From the NCBI GenBank assembly GCA_025210345.1, contig JAOARX010000001.1, positions 1-64,000 on the forward strand: a stretch of 64,000 nt of DNA. The letters are read 5' to 3'. Position numbers and translations under genes: made by a program. How positions within the stretch are numbered: the first letter of the stretch is position 1; each line of letters starts with the position of its first letter. The DNA comes from Pelagimonas sp. (GTDB taxonomy: Bacteria; Pseudomonadota; Alphaproteobacteria; Rhodobacterales; Rhodobacteraceae). Below the pieces are notes generated by a model. It was not told the DNA's origin. It saw only the letters and a program-made list of their open reading frames with translations, and made no database searches. This document shows, in pieces, positions 33,838-46,024 of the stretch.

Positions 33838-34863
33838 CTAGTCAGGAGATCGGGTTTGATCCAGACGCACCCGATAGGCCCCGGGCGCGGTTCCGGTCCA
33901 GCGGCGAAAGGCCTTGTGAAAATTCGCCGCCGAAGAAAACCCCACGTCTTGCGAAATCTCTTCAATGCTTTTGCGCCCCGCCTGCAAATCACGGATGGCC
34001 AGATCGCGGCGCAGGGCGTCTTTGATCGCCTGAAAGGAGGTGCCTTCCGCATCCAGCCGCCGCATCAAGGTGCGCGGCGTGATGTTGGCCCAGGCGGCGG
34101 CTTCGACCAACTGGCAGTCTGACCAATCGGATTGATATAGAAATTCGCGAATTTGCAGCGATTGCGTGTGTTCGCGCAGGTTGGTGAACATCCAGTCACG
34201 CGGGGCGCGCAACAGGAATTCATCCATCTCGGCGGCGCTCCGGGCCTGTGTGGGCCCCAGCCGATCGACGTCAAAGGACAAGGCGGAATGCGGGGCGTCA
34301 AAACTGGCCCGCGCCGGAAAGATAACCGCATAATCTGCCGCAAAAGCAGGCCTAGCAAAGGCGAATTGCACCGCTTCGACGGGAACTTCGTGCCCGGCCA
34401 GCCAAGATAGCAACCCATGCGCCAGCTTGAGGATCAGCAGATGGCCAAAGCGCTGCGGCGTCTGTGGGCCCTGTTCATGCAGCGACAGGGTCAGGATATG
34501 CCCGGTTTGGGTCAGCTGGAACTGATAGTCATCCAGCAACAGGTTCCAATAGGTCGAATAGCGATACAGCACCGATGACAAAGAGGTCGCATCGCGCACG
34601 GTCGACAACAAATGTTGCAACGCCCGGGGGCGGATCTGGCGGCTCCACAACCCGGTCATCTCGTCTTGGGTCTTGGGGGCTGCAATCTGATACAGCAACA
34701 CGATCTGATCCAGCGTCACCCGCTGCCCAGATGCGTTCAGGCCGGTTTGGTGCAGGATCTGGTCCATCTGCTCGCGGTTGGCACAGCGCATGATCCCCTC
34801 TAACCAATCTTGGATAAAGGCAGCGGAAACCGTGGACAAATTGGTGGGATTGCTGTCGGCCAT
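33838..34863 (-). CDS. AraC-family regulator (arabinose-binding-like N-terminal domain)
   Basis: A 341-residue transcription factor. The N-terminal two thirds resemble the Arabinose_bd/AraC_binding2-like domain of OruR/ArgR-type AraC regulators. The C-terminal 90 residues carry the two HTH units, AAWANITPRTLMRRLDAEG and EISQDVGFSSAANFHKAFRRWTG. It is divergent from dmdC with a 114-base gap, so it most likely controls dmdCD and perhaps responds to a DMSP-derived acyl-CoA or acrylate. No gene product for that role is proven here. Confidence 0.88.
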   Translation of the reverse strand: MADSNPTNLSTVSAAFIQDWLEGIMRCANREQMDQILHQTGLNASGQRVTLDQIVLLYQIAAPKTQDEMTGLWSRQIRPRALQHLLSTVRDATSLSSVLYRYSTYWNLLLDDYQFQLTQTGHILTLSLHEQGPQTPQRFGHLLILKLAHGLLSWLAGHEVPVEAVQFAFARPAFAADYAVIFPARASFDAPHSALSFDVDRLGPTQARSAAEMDEFLLRAPRDWMFTNLREHTQSLQIREFLYQSDWSDCQLVEAAAWANITPRTLMRRLDAEGTSFQAIKDALRRDLAIRDLQAGRKSIEEISQDVGFSSAANFHKAFRRWTGTAPGAYRVRLDQTRSPD

Positions 34864-34977
34864 AGGGTCATCATACCGGCTTGTGTCACTTTTGGAAAGC
34901 CATCTGTCCTGTCCGAACCTAGATCCGCTGGAAACCTGTCGGTATCAGACAGGAGACCAATTTCTAAAGAGGCACAA

Positions 34978-36741
34978 ATGACCTACCAAGCCCCGCTCAA
35001 AGACATTTTGTTTAACCTCGAACACCTTTCGCAGTGGGACAAGGTCACCGCCCTGCCCGACTATGAGGACATCACCCAAGAGGATGCAGGCGCGGCGCTT
35101 GAGGCCTTGGGCCGTTTTTGCGCAGAACAGATCGCGCCACTGGCCAAGATCGGCGACGAAGCCCACGCCCAGCACAAAGATGGCAAGGTGATCTTGCCGC
35201 AGGAGTTCCACGACGCTTACGCACAATTCGTTGAAATGGGCTGGCAGAGCCTTGTGCATCCGGCCGATCACGGTGGCATGGGCCTGCCCAAGGTGGTTGG
35301 CGGCGCCGCAGCCGAGATCGTGAATGGCGCCGACATGAGCTTTGGCCTGTGCCCTCTGTTGACGGATGGCGCCATCGAAGCTCTGCTTTTGTCCGGGTCG
35401 GATGAGCAAAAAGCAACCTATCTGGAACCACTGATCTCGGGTCAGTGGACCGGCACCATGAACCTGACCGAACCGCAGGCCGGCAGTGATCTGGGCCGCG
35501 TGCGTACCAAAGCCGAACCAAACGGGGACGGCACCTTTGCCATCACGGGCACCAAGATTTTCATCACCTTCGGTGAGCACGACCTGGCAGAGAACATCGT
35601 GCATCTGGTGCTGGCCCGTACCCCCAACGGACCGGCCGGACCCAAGGGGCTTAGCCTGTACATCGTGCCGAAATTCATGGTTGAAGCCGACGGCTCGCTG
35701 GGGGATCGCAACAGCGTTGAATGTGTCAGCATCGAAGACAAACTGGGTGTGCGCGCCAGCCCGACAGCGGTTTTGCAGTACAACGCGGCCAAAGGATTCT
35801 TGATCGGCGAAGAGAATCGCGGCCTTGAGTATATGTTCATCATGATGAACGCAGCGCGTTTTTCCGTTGGTGTTCAGGGGGTTGCAGTGTCAGAGCGCGC
35901 CTATCAGCACGCCCTGGCCTATGCGCAGGACCGTGTTCAAAGCCGCCCGGTCGATGGCAGCGTCAAAGATGCGGTTGCCATCATCCATCACCCGGACATC
36001 CGCCGCATACTGCTGAAAATGCGCGCAATGACCGAAGGGGGCCGCGCATTGGCAATGGCGGCCGCGGGCTGGCTGGACCTTGCGCATCACACCGGGGATC
36101 AGGCCACAACCTATATGGCAGAATTCATGGTGCCGCTGGTCAAGGGGTTCTGCACAGAAAAGTCGCTCGAAGTGACGTCTTTGGGTGTGCAATGCCATGG
36201 CGGCATGGGCTTTATCGAGGAAACCGGCGTGGCCCAGTGGTATCGCGACGCGCGTATTCTGCCGATTTATGAGGGCACCACCGCCATTCAGGCCAATGAC
36301 CTTCTGGGGCGCAAAGTGCTGCGCGACGGTGGAGAAACCGCGCAACGGTTCTCTGCCATGGTGCAGGACACCATTGATGCATTGTCGCAAGGGGGCGCGC
36401 AGGCGCAGGTCATCGCCAAAGGGCTGGCCCAGGCAAAGGCGCAATTTGACGAAAGCCTGGCTTGGCTGCTGTCCAACCTGCGCGAGAACCCCAACTTTGC
36501 CTTTGCCGGCACCGTGCCCTTCCTGATGCTGACCGGAAATCTGGCCGCTGGCTGGCAGATGGGCCGCGCTGCGCTGGTTGCCCAAGACAAACTGGCCGCT
36601 GGCGAGGACAAGGACTTTATGGCTGACAAACTGGCGATGGCGCAATTCTATGCCCAACACATTCTGGTTGAAGCCGCAACCGAAGCGGCACGCATCCAGT
36701 CAGGTGCGGATGCCATGTATGAAGACGGACTTGTTCTGTGA
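34978..36741 (+). CDS. dmdC: 3-methylmercaptopropionyl-CoA dehydrogenase (acyl-CoA dehydrogenase family)
   Basis: Oxidises MMPA-CoA to methylthioacryloyl-CoA in the DMSP demethylation pathway. The 587-residue protein matches DmdC length (about 588) and is larger than ordinary acyl-CoA dehydrogenases because of a C-terminal extension. The FAD/substrate segment NLTEPQAGSDLGRVRTKAEP and the catalytic-base motif IYEGTTAIQ (E432; Glu435 is the reported base of Ruegeria DmdC) are visible. The frame is open from 34810; the ATG at 34978 follows AGAGG and gives the family N-terminus MTYQAPLKDILFNL. It lies 27 bases upstream of dmdD. The DmdD call supports this one; a long-chain FadE-like enzyme is the alternative. 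Confidence 0.82.
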   Translation: MTYQAPLKDILFNLEHLSQWDKVTALPDYEDITQEDAGAALEALGRFCAEQIAPLAKIGDEAHAQHKDGKVILPQEFHDAYAQFVEMGWQSLVHPADHGGMGLPKVVGGAAAEIVNGADMSFGLCPLLTDGAIEALLLSGSDEQKATYLEPLISGQWTGTMNLTEPQAGSDLGRVRTKAEPNGDGTFAITGTKIFITFGEHDLAENIVHLVLARTPNGPAGPKGLSLYIVPKFMVEADGSLGDRNSVECVSIEDKLGVRASPTAVLQYNAAKGFLIGEENRGLEYMFIMMNAARFSVGVQGVAVSERAYQHALAYAQDRVQSRPVDGSVKDAVAIIHHPDIRRILLKMRAMTEGGRALAMAAAGWLDLAHHTGDQATTYMAEFMVPLVKGFCTEKSLEVTSLGVQCHGGMGFIEETGVAQWYRDARILPIYEGTTAIQANDLLGRKVLRDGGETAQRFSAMVQDTIDALSQGGAQAQVIAKGLAQAKAQFDESLAWLLSNLRENPNFAFAGTVPFLMLTGNLAAGWQMGRAALVAQDKLAAGEDKDFMADKLAMAQFYAQHILVEAATEAARIQSGADAMYEDGLVL

Positions 36742-36768
36742 ACCGAGCGTAAAGAAAAGGAACTGACA

Positions 36769-37575
36769 ATGGTTGACCAGGCTTTCTTGCAAGGTTTTGA
36801 GCGTCTCGATCTGGAAGAGCGGGACAATGGCGTGGTGGTTGTCACGCTGAACCGCCCGGAAAAACGCAATGCGCTGGACGTCCTGACCGTCGAAGAACTG
36901 GTACGCTTTTTCAGTGGCGCGCATCAGGCCAAGGTCGGCGCGGTTGTCCTGGCGGGGGCCGGGGATCACTTTTGTGCCGGGCTGGATCTGGTGGAACACT
37001 GGAAAGCAGACCGCAGCCCCGCCGATTTCATGCATGTTTGCCTGCGTTGGCACGAAGCCTTTAACAAGATGGAATATGGCGGCGTGCCGATTATCGCGGC
37101 GCTTAAAGGGGCGGTTGTTGGCGGTGGCCTGGAACTGGCCAGCGCGGCGCATGTGCGGGTGATGGACAATACCACCTATTTCGCCCTGCCCGAAGGCCAA
37201 CGCGGGATCTTTACCGGGGGTGGCGCGACCATCCGTGTTTCGGACATGATCGGCAAATACCGCATGATCGACATGATCCTGACGGGCCGCGTCTATCAGG
37301 GTCAAGAGGCGGCGGATCTGGGTCTGGCGCAATATCTTGTCGAAGGCGCTTCGATGGATCGGGCCCTGGAACTGGCGGATAAGGTGGCGCAGAACCTGCC
37401 GCTGACCAATTTCGCCATCTGTTCCGCCATCAGCCATATGAACAATATGTCCGGTCTGGATGCGGCCTATGCCGAGGCCATGGTGGGCGGGATCGTCAAC
37501 ACCCAGCCCGCCGCGCGGGCGCGGCTGGAAGCCTTTGCCAATAAAACCGCGGCACGGGTGCGGCCCAACGAATAA
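36769..37575 (+). CDS. dmdD: Methylthioacryloyl-CoA hydratase (crotonase family)
   Basis: Hydrates methylthioacryloyl-CoA, leading to release of methanethiol, acetaldehyde, CO2 and CoA. The 268-residue protein is one residue longer than Ruegeria DmdD as I recall it. The two catalytic glutamates of DmdD (reported as E121 and E141) correspond to E122 in [11 protein letters not shown] and E142 in [13 protein letters not shown]. The segment [19 protein letters not shown] is typical. AAGGA precedes the ATG at 36769. A shared terminator follows. With dmdC it forms a two-gene operon, as in other roseobacters. Confidence 0.9.
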   Translation: MVDQAFLQGFERLDLEERDNGVVVVTLNRPEKRNALDVLTVEELVRFFSGAHQAKVGAVVLAGAGDHFCAGLDLVEHWKADRSPADFMHVCLRWHEAFNKMEYGGVPIIAALKGAVVGGGLELASAAHVRVMDNTTYFALPEGQRGIFTGGGATIRVSDMIGKYRMIDMILTGRVYQGQEAADLGLAQYLVEGASMDRALELADKVAQNLPLTNFAICSAISHMNNMSGLDAAYAEAMVGGIVNTQPAARARLEAFANKTAARVRPNE

Positions 37576-37596
37576 TCGACCTGTCGGTTTAAGGAA

Positions 37597-37625
37597 AAGG
37601 GCGCTCTGACAGGGGCGCCCTTTTT
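37597..37625 (+). terminator. Intrinsic terminator of dmdCD
   Basis: AAGGGCGC (37597-37604) and GCGCCCTT (37615-37622) form an eight-base stem with a ten-base loop, followed by TTT. It ends the rightward dmdCD transcript 22 bases past the dmdD stop. Confidence 0.88.
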
Positions 37626-37645
37626 CATGTCTGCCATCAGACAAA

Positions 37646-37675
37646 ACAAAAACGCCGGGGGAATCCCCGGCGTTT
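37646..37675 (-). terminator. Intrinsic terminator of acnB
   Basis: On the minus strand an eleven-base stem (arms 37650-37660 and 37665-37675, core CGCCGGGG/CCCCGGCG) is followed by TTTGTTTTG. It lies 19 bases after the acnB stop. The A and T runs on both sides would let it work in both directions. Confidence 0.9.
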
Positions 37676-37693
37676 CTATTGTTTTACATGATC

Positions 37694-40480
<2,787 letters not shown>

Positions 40481-40631
40481 GACAGTCCCTTTCGAATGGC
40501 GATCGGATCAAGCTGATCGAAACAGGCACAGCGCCGATACGCGGTGCCAGAATTATTGTATGCGGCGGTATACCAATCGCCGGATGTTTTCAAGGCACAA
40601 CCCCGTGACAGGTTGTCCACCATGGATGCGG

Positions 40632-42719
40632 CTAGCCGTTCAGATCGGCGAAACGGCGTCCCTCGGCCACCAGTTTCACCAGCAGCGGCGCAGGTTCCCA
40701 GTACTGCGGGTTCTCTTTCGCATAGGTTTCGATTCGCGCAAGGATTTTATCCAATCCCTGTAGATCGGCCCATTTTAATGGCCCACCATGGTATCGTGGA
40801 AACCCATAGCCGAAAAGCATCACCATATCCACATCCACCGGGCGCTGCGCGATTCCCTCATCCACAATCCGCGCCGCTTCGTTGACCATGGCGGCCATAT
40901 AGCGGTCGATGATCTCGTCTTGGGTAAATCCGCGCGGGGTCAGCCCCTGTTCGGCGCGATCTTGCGACACGAAATCCATGACCGCCGGGTTCGGTGTGCC
41001 CCCGCGTTTGCCCGCCTCATAGGTATAAAAACCCTTCCCGGCCTTTTGCCCCAATTGCCCGGCTTCGCAGAGTTTATCGGCATAGGTCGCATCCCGCGCC
41101 CCCTCGGGCAGCCCAGCAACCCGGCGACGTTTGCGTGCGGCCCAAGCGATATCAAGCCCCGCCAGATCGGTCATGGCAAAGGGGCCCATGGGAAACCCGA
41201 AATCGGTCACGGCGCGGTCAATGTCAAAGGGGCTGGCGCCATCCAGCACCATGTGATCCGACACCGCGCGATAGGCCGCCAGGATACGGTTGCCGATAAA
41301 CCCGTCACAGACCCCCGCGCGCACGCTGACCTTGCCAAGACGTTTCCCCAGCGCAAAGCCGGTGGCAATCACATCTTTGGCGGTGTGATCGTGGACGACA
41401 ATCTCCAACAGCTTCATCACATGCGCGGGCGAAAAGAAATGCAGCCCGATCACATCCTCGGCCCGGCCTGACGCCGCCGCGATTTCGTTCACATCCAGAT
41501 ACGACGTGTTGGTCGCCAGCACCGCGCCCGCTTTGCAGATCTCGCCCAGTTTGGCAAAGACCTGCTTTTTCACATCCATGTTTTCGAACACCGCTTCGAT
41601 CACCATATCAACCTGCGCCAGCGCGGCGTAATCGGTGCTGAGGGTCAGCGCCTCTTCGGTCATCTTGGTGAACTGCGCCTGGGATATTTTCCCGCGCTTA
41701 AGCGCCCCTTGCAGATTGCCGATCACGCGCCCCCTGGCGGCATCAGAGGCCTCATGAGTCATCTCCAACACTGTCACCGAAAGACCCGCCAAAAGCGCGG
41801 CGGTGGCAATGCCCGCCCCCATGGTGCCGCCGCCAATCACGCCGATGTGGTCAAAGCCGCGCGCCTCGATCCCTTTGAGATCCGGTTGGGTCGCAACCGC
41901 GCGCTCACCGAAAAAGGCGTGGATCATGCCCTGACGCTGGTCGGATTGCATCAGCTCAAGGAAAATTTCGCGTTCGCGTTTGAGACCTTGGGCAAACGGC
42001 AGCTCTGACGCCGCCTGAACCGCGCGCACCACCTGCGCAGGCGAGATCTGGCCGCGTCCCTTGTTCAGCACCGCGTCATATTTGGCATCCCAGTCAATCG
42101 CTGCAGGCGCAGGCAGGGCGCTGACAGCACGCGGGCCGCGGTTTTCGTCAAGAACGGCATGGGCCAGCGCAAGCCCATTGGCGCGCGGATCCGCGTCGCC
42201 GATTTCATCAACGATCCCCATCTCAAGCGCTTTGGCCGCATCGACCGGGCGGCCCGAGACCATCAGATCAATCCCCGCTTCGGTCCCCACCAGTCGCGGC
42301 AAACGCTGGGTCGCGCCCGCGCCGGGGATCAGGCCCAAGTTCACCTCGGGCAGACCCACCTTGGCCGTGGCGGTCGCAATGCGGTAGTGACAGCCAAGCG
42401 CCACCTCAAGCCCGCCACCCAGCGACACGCCGTGCATCGCCGCGATCACCGGTTTGATGCTGGCTTCGATCCTGGTGCACAGATCGGGCAGATGGGGCTG
42501 TTGCGGGGGTTTGCCAAATTCCTTGATGTCCGCCCCGGCAATAAAGGCGCGCCCGTCGCCAAGGATCACCATGGCCTGCACCTGTGGGTTGGTCTCGGCC
42601 TGAGTGACCGCATCCCAAAGCCCCTGGCGTACCGCTTGCGACAAGGCGTTCACCGGAGGGTTTGCGATTGTAATCAAGGCAATCGAGCCTTCGATCCGCA
42701 TTGAGACAACCTCGGACAT
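40632..42719 (-). CDS. fadJ: Bifunctional enoyl-CoA hydratase / 3-hydroxyacyl-CoA dehydrogenase
   Basis: A 695-residue beta-oxidation multifunctional protein. The N-terminal crotonase domain has DGRAFIAGADIKEFG and the oxyanion-hole segment SLGGGLEVALGCHYRIA near residue 98. The dehydrogenase part has the NAD site IGVIGGGTMGAGIATAALLAG near residue 290 and the HFFSPAHVMKLLEIV active-site His segment. AAAGGA precedes the ATG at 42719. It lies downstream of the response-regulator gene on the same strand, 106 bases away. The substrate range cannot be read; fadB or fadJ naming is arbitrary without FadA next to it. Confidence 0.88.
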   Translation of the reverse strand: MSEVVSMRIEGSIALITIANPPVNALSQAVRQGLWDAVTQAETNPQVQAMVILGDGRAFIAGADIKEFGKPPQQPHLPDLCTRIEASIKPVIAAMHGVSLGGGLEVALGCHYRIATATAKVGLPEVNLGLIPGAGATQRLPRLVGTEAGIDLMVSGRPVDAAKALEMGIVDEIGDADPRANGLALAHAVLDENRGPRAVSALPAPAAIDWDAKYDAVLNKGRGQISPAQVVRAVQAASELPFAQGLKREREIFLELMQSDQRQGMIHAFFGERAVATQPDLKGIEARGFDHIGVIGGGTMGAGIATAALLAGLSVTVLEMTHEASDAARGRVIGNLQGALKRGKISQAQFTKMTEEALTLSTDYAALAQVDMVIEAVFENMDVKKQVFAKLGEICKAGAVLATNTSYLDVNEIAAASGRAEDVIGLHFFSPAHVMKLLEIVVHDHTAKDVIATGFALGKRLGKVSVRAGVCDGFIGNRILAAYRAVSDHMVLDGASPFDIDRAVTDFGFPMGPFAMTDLAGLDIAWAARKRRRVAGLPEGARDATYADKLCEAGQLGQKAGKGFYTYEAGKRGGTPNPAVMDFVSQDRAEQGLTPRGFTQDEIIDRYMAAMVNEAARIVDEGIAQRPVDVDMVMLFGYGFPRYHGGPLKWADLQGLDKILARIETYAKENPQYWEPAPLLVKLVAEGRRFADLNG

Positions 42720-42825
42720 GGCGTTCCTTTCTGTTGAGTGCCCATTGTCTGGGCGCGCGTTTCACGGGAATTGATCGGGTTCACCCGCGCATGTCAACGC
42801 GACATCCCGAACAAACCGGCCGGTT

Positions 42826-44154
42826 TCAGGCGTCCCAGACAGCCATTTTGCGATCAATGGTTTTGCGTGACACCCCCAGCCGGCGGGCCGCTTCGGCGCG
42901 GTTGCCGTCACATTGGTCAAGCACATGCAAAATATGCCGTTGCATCACAAGATCCAGGTTCTCGATGGCCTGCGCCCCGGTCACGGTGCCGGATCCGGCA
43001 AATTCTTCGGGGAATTCCCCCAATATGACAGACCGTTCAATCAGGTTCTTCAGCTCGCGCACATTGCCCGGCCAATCATGGCGCCCCAGTTTCAACAGGG
43101 TTTCCTGATCCAGATCCAGCGCGGGCATGCCCAGCGACAATGAGAACCGCGACATGAACAGGGCGGCCAGTTCGACCACGTCTTCGGGGCGACCCATCAG
43201 CGGGGGCATGGCAATATTGACGATATTGATCCGGTGGTACAGATCGGCGCGGAATTGCCCGCGGGCAACCTTGTCGGGCAGATCCGCATTGGTGGCAAAC
43301 AACAGCCGCAGGTTCAGGGGGATCTCGCGCTCACCGCCGATGGGGCGCACGCGCTGCTCTTCCAGTACACGCAACAGCGCCGCCTGAAGCTGATCCGGAA
43401 GCTGCGCGACCTCATCCAGGAACAGGGTTCCGCCGTCCGCCAAAAGAAACAGACCGGGGATCAGACGCCCGTCTGCCTCGACCCGGCCGAACAGTTCCTG
43501 GGCGATACGATCGGGTGAAAGCGTTGCACAGTTGACCGCGACAAAGGGCTGATCCGCGCGATCGGAAATGTGATGCAGATGCCGCGCCGCCAGCTCTTTG
43601 CCGGTGCCGCTGGGACCGGTGAACAAGATCGGCGTGGGCAGGGGGGCAAGCTTGGCCAACATGCCGCGGATATCGGTCAACGCGGCGGATTTGCCCAGCA
43701 GCTGGCTGTTGTCGGCGCTGTGGTACAGCTCTCGGCGCAGCAACGCGTTGTCGCGGCGCAGATATTTGCGATCAAGGGTGCGGGCCACAGCCCCGAGAAT
43801 TTGATTGGCGCGAAAGGGTTTGAGCACAAAATCACTGACCCCCACCCGCAACGCGGCAATGGCGGTTTCCAGATCCGCATAGGCGGTGATCAGGATCGTA
43901 TCGGCGAAAAAGCCCTTGCGCCGCTGTTCCGTGATCCAGTCCAGCCCCGTCCCCCCGGGCATGATATTGTCGAGGATCACCAGATCAAAATGCGTCTCGT
44001 CCAGCCGTTCCGAGGCCTCTTTCGGAGAGGCCGCCTGTTCGACCCGTTTGACCCGTGGCTCAAGGATCTTGGTCAGGAAATGCCGCATGCCCACCTCGTC
44101 ATCGATCACCAGGATCGACGCCCCCGACAGGGTATTCCCATACTCATCGGCCAT
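42826..44154 (-). CDS. NtrC/DctD-type response regulator lacking the GAFTGA loop
   Basis: A 442-residue regulator. It has an N-terminal receiver (residues about 12-128, phosphoacceptor D62, T90 and K112 kept), a central AAA+ domain (Walker A GPSGTGKE at 180-187, Walker B GGTLFLDE at 241-248, arginine region FRADLYHRINI), and a C-terminal Fis-type HTH (NRAEAARRLGVSRKTIDRKM). The GAFTGA loop that contacts sigma-54 should follow ELFG near residue 224, but the sequence there is RVEADGRLIPGLF. It therefore probably does not work with sigma-54 in the usual way, as reported for Rhodobacter NtrC and HupR. GGGAGG precedes the ATG at 44154. No sensor kinase is in the window. Confidence 0.9.
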   Translation of the reverse strand: MADEYGNTLSGASILVIDDEVGMRHFLTKILEPRVKRVEQAASPKEASERLDETHFDLVILDNIMPGGTGLDWITEQRRKGFFADTILITAYADLETAIAALRVGVSDFVLKPFRANQILGAVARTLDRKYLRRDNALLRRELYHSADNSQLLGKSAALTDIRGMLAKLAPLPTPILFTGPSGTGKELAARHLHHISDRADQPFVAVNCATLSPDRIAQELFGRVEADGRLIPGLFLLADGGTLFLDEVAQLPDQLQAALLRVLEEQRVRPIGGEREIPLNLRLLFATNADLPDKVARGQFRADLYHRINIVNIAMPPLMGRPEDVVELAALFMSRFSLSLGMPALDLDQETLLKLGRHDWPGNVRELKNLIERSVILGEFPEEFAGSGTVTGAQAIENLDLVMQRHILHVLDQCDGNRAEAARRLGVSRKTIDRKMAVWDA

Positions 44155-44255
44155 GTTTCAGATCCTCCCGCACATGCAACCCAAAGCCCGCGCAAGCCCG
44201 GCTTTGATCATGCGTGCATAACATGGCCCTTGGATGATCACTATGGGGGCTGCGC

Positions 44256-45926
44256 CTAGAACTGGACGGACATCGACCCGCGCAAGATGGGATCGGTGTT
44301 GGGATCAGTCCAGCCGATGATATTGGTGTCCAGCGGTTTGGCGACAAAGACATCCCCGAACACCGATCCGGCCAGACCAAAGCTGAAACCCGCCCCAACC
44401 GAACGGGCCAGACCCAGCGGCGTATCCGTGCTGTCAAAGGCCTTGCCACCATCCGCAAAGGCAAAGGGGCGGATGGCGAAGCTCGGGCCAAGGGCGATGT
44501 TTGCGGATTTTTCAAGCTGAACCCGCACCGCGTAGCCGGAATCGCCCACCGACAGGCTGGTGGGATAACCACGGACCGCAAAGGGCGAGGTCACGGTAAA
44601 AGTCCCCTGAGACGATTGCAGGCCATCCAGGTTCTTTTGCGCCTGAACCGCCGCAGACACAAAGGCCGCCTGACCCAGGCTGAGCGCATAAGACAGGTTG
44701 GCATTTGTCGCGGTATAGGTGGATTTGGACACGCCGGTGACCGCATTGTCAAACGTGCCCCGAGTGATCCCCAGCCCACCGGACAAGGTCCAGTTGTCAC
44801 CCCGGGTAAAGCCGTTGGCGCCCAGTGTCAGTTCCCGCCCGCGATGATCCAGCGTGCGCACACCGACCAGATCGGATGTTTCGTGATAGTCGCGCAGCGC
44901 GAGGTTGACCGACAGTTGCCGGGTTGGGCGGGCAATGACCGGGATATTCAGACCAAGGCTGGCGCTGCGCACCTTGCCTTTGATCGAGGGGGTCGTGACG
45001 CTTTTGGACTGGCTTCCGGTCCAACTGACCGAGGCCCGCGCCCCATCGGGATGGATCACACGCGAATAACTCAGAGAGACGCTGTCTTGGCCTTCGCGCC
45101 TCACATAGCTCAGGATCAGCGGATCGTTCCACCCGCTCAACCCGTTTATCCGGTGTGTCAGCGTGGCTTGCTGCTGACCTTGGGCCGCAGATCCGTAGTT
45201 GTCAAAAGACAGCGTTGTCAGGTGGCGTTTGATGTCTGGGACCTGCGCGTTCAACGTCACGATGCCGTTGCCCTGGTCTTCGGGGGTCAGGGCCAGCGCC
45301 AGACCATCGGTGACAGCCAGACGTTCGACAGATTGTTGATAGGGCGTGGTGTCCGCCAGCGCCCCTTCGGGAATTTGCAGGCGATAACGCAGATAATTCT
45401 GGCTGACCACCTTGTTGCCACCCGTGACGGGGCCCAGGCGGGGCTCATAATGGCGCACGGTCAGAACGCCCCGCGTATAATCCATGCTTTCAGCGACAAA
45501 GCGGCTGTGTTCATGCCCCTGCTGCCCATAAAGCCCGGACAGCGCGGCCACCAGATCCCCCAATTGGCGGTGCAGATAGCGCCGCCCAACCAACCCCGCC
45601 TCGGCCTGTTGCAGGGTATCATGACTGAGCAATTCGGACCCGTTGGCAAAGACGATGTCGCGCAAAACAAAGCCGGGGATCACCCGTCGTTTTGGCTGAC
45701 GCGGCTTTGGCTGCGCCGGTTGCGCGGTCGCGGTCTGCGGCTGTGGTTGCTGCGTGGCCTGCGCGGCAGCCTGCGCTTCTGCGGGCACCGCAGTGGATGT
45801 TTCCGAGGCGGGCTGTTGCGTATCGACCGCGTCGGCAGCGTCCAGATCAATGTCCTGCGCTGCAAGCGCGCCTGCGAAAATCACAAGAGGCAACGCGACG
45901 GTTGCCCGAAACTTTTGGATTAGCAT
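44256..45926 (-). CDS. TpsB outer-membrane transporter of two-partner secretion (ShlB/FhaC family)
   Basis: A 556-residue Omp85-family transporter that exports the giant adhesin encoded upstream. Residues 1-23 form a signal peptide. A Gln/Pro/Ala-rich linker (about 35-80) follows, then a POTRA region (FVLRDIVFANGSELLS onward). The C-terminal beta-barrel contains the conserved VRGY motif (TSPFAVRGYPTSLSVGDSG) and FADGGKAF, and ends in Phe as outer-membrane proteins do. It lies 121 bases after the adhesin gene on the same strand, the usual tpsA-tpsB order. The linker before POTRA is longer than in FhaC. Confidence 0.92.
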   Translation of the reverse strand: MLIQKFRATVALPLVIFAGALAAQDIDLDAADAVDTQQPASETSTAVPAEAQAAAQATQQPQPQTATAQPAQPKPRQPKRRVIPGFVLRDIVFANGSELLSHDTLQQAEAGLVGRRYLHRQLGDLVAALSGLYGQQGHEHSRFVAESMDYTRGVLTVRHYEPRLGPVTGGNKVVSQNYLRYRLQIPEGALADTTPYQQSVERLAVTDGLALALTPEDQGNGIVTLNAQVPDIKRHLTTLSFDNYGSAAQGQQQATLTHRINGLSGWNDPLILSYVRREGQDSVSLSYSRVIHPDGARASVSWTGSQSKSVTTPSIKGKVRSASLGLNIPVIARPTRQLSVNLALRDYHETSDLVGVRTLDHRGRELTLGANGFTRGDNWTLSGGLGITRGTFDNAVTGVSKSTYTATNANLSYALSLGQAAFVSAAVQAQKNLDGLQSSQGTFTVTSPFAVRGYPTSLSVGDSGYAVRVQLEKSANIALGPSFAIRPFAFADGGKAFDSTDTPLGLARSVGAGFSFGLAGSVFGDVFVAKPLDTNIIGWTDPNTDPILRGSMSVQF

Positions 45927-46024
45927 CTTGTATCTTCTTCTTGCTCGAAAGCGCTCTTTCGGCGCCTACCTCGCGCCTGAACTTACAGCATTTCGTGAAT
46001 TTTTGTACTGGTATTTGCCGCTAG

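Noticed and set aside
40481-40631. Riboswitch or tRNA between acnB and fadJ
   Set aside because: The 151-base gap has a GGTATACC palindrome and weak promoter-like bases but no cloverleaf or known riboswitch core.
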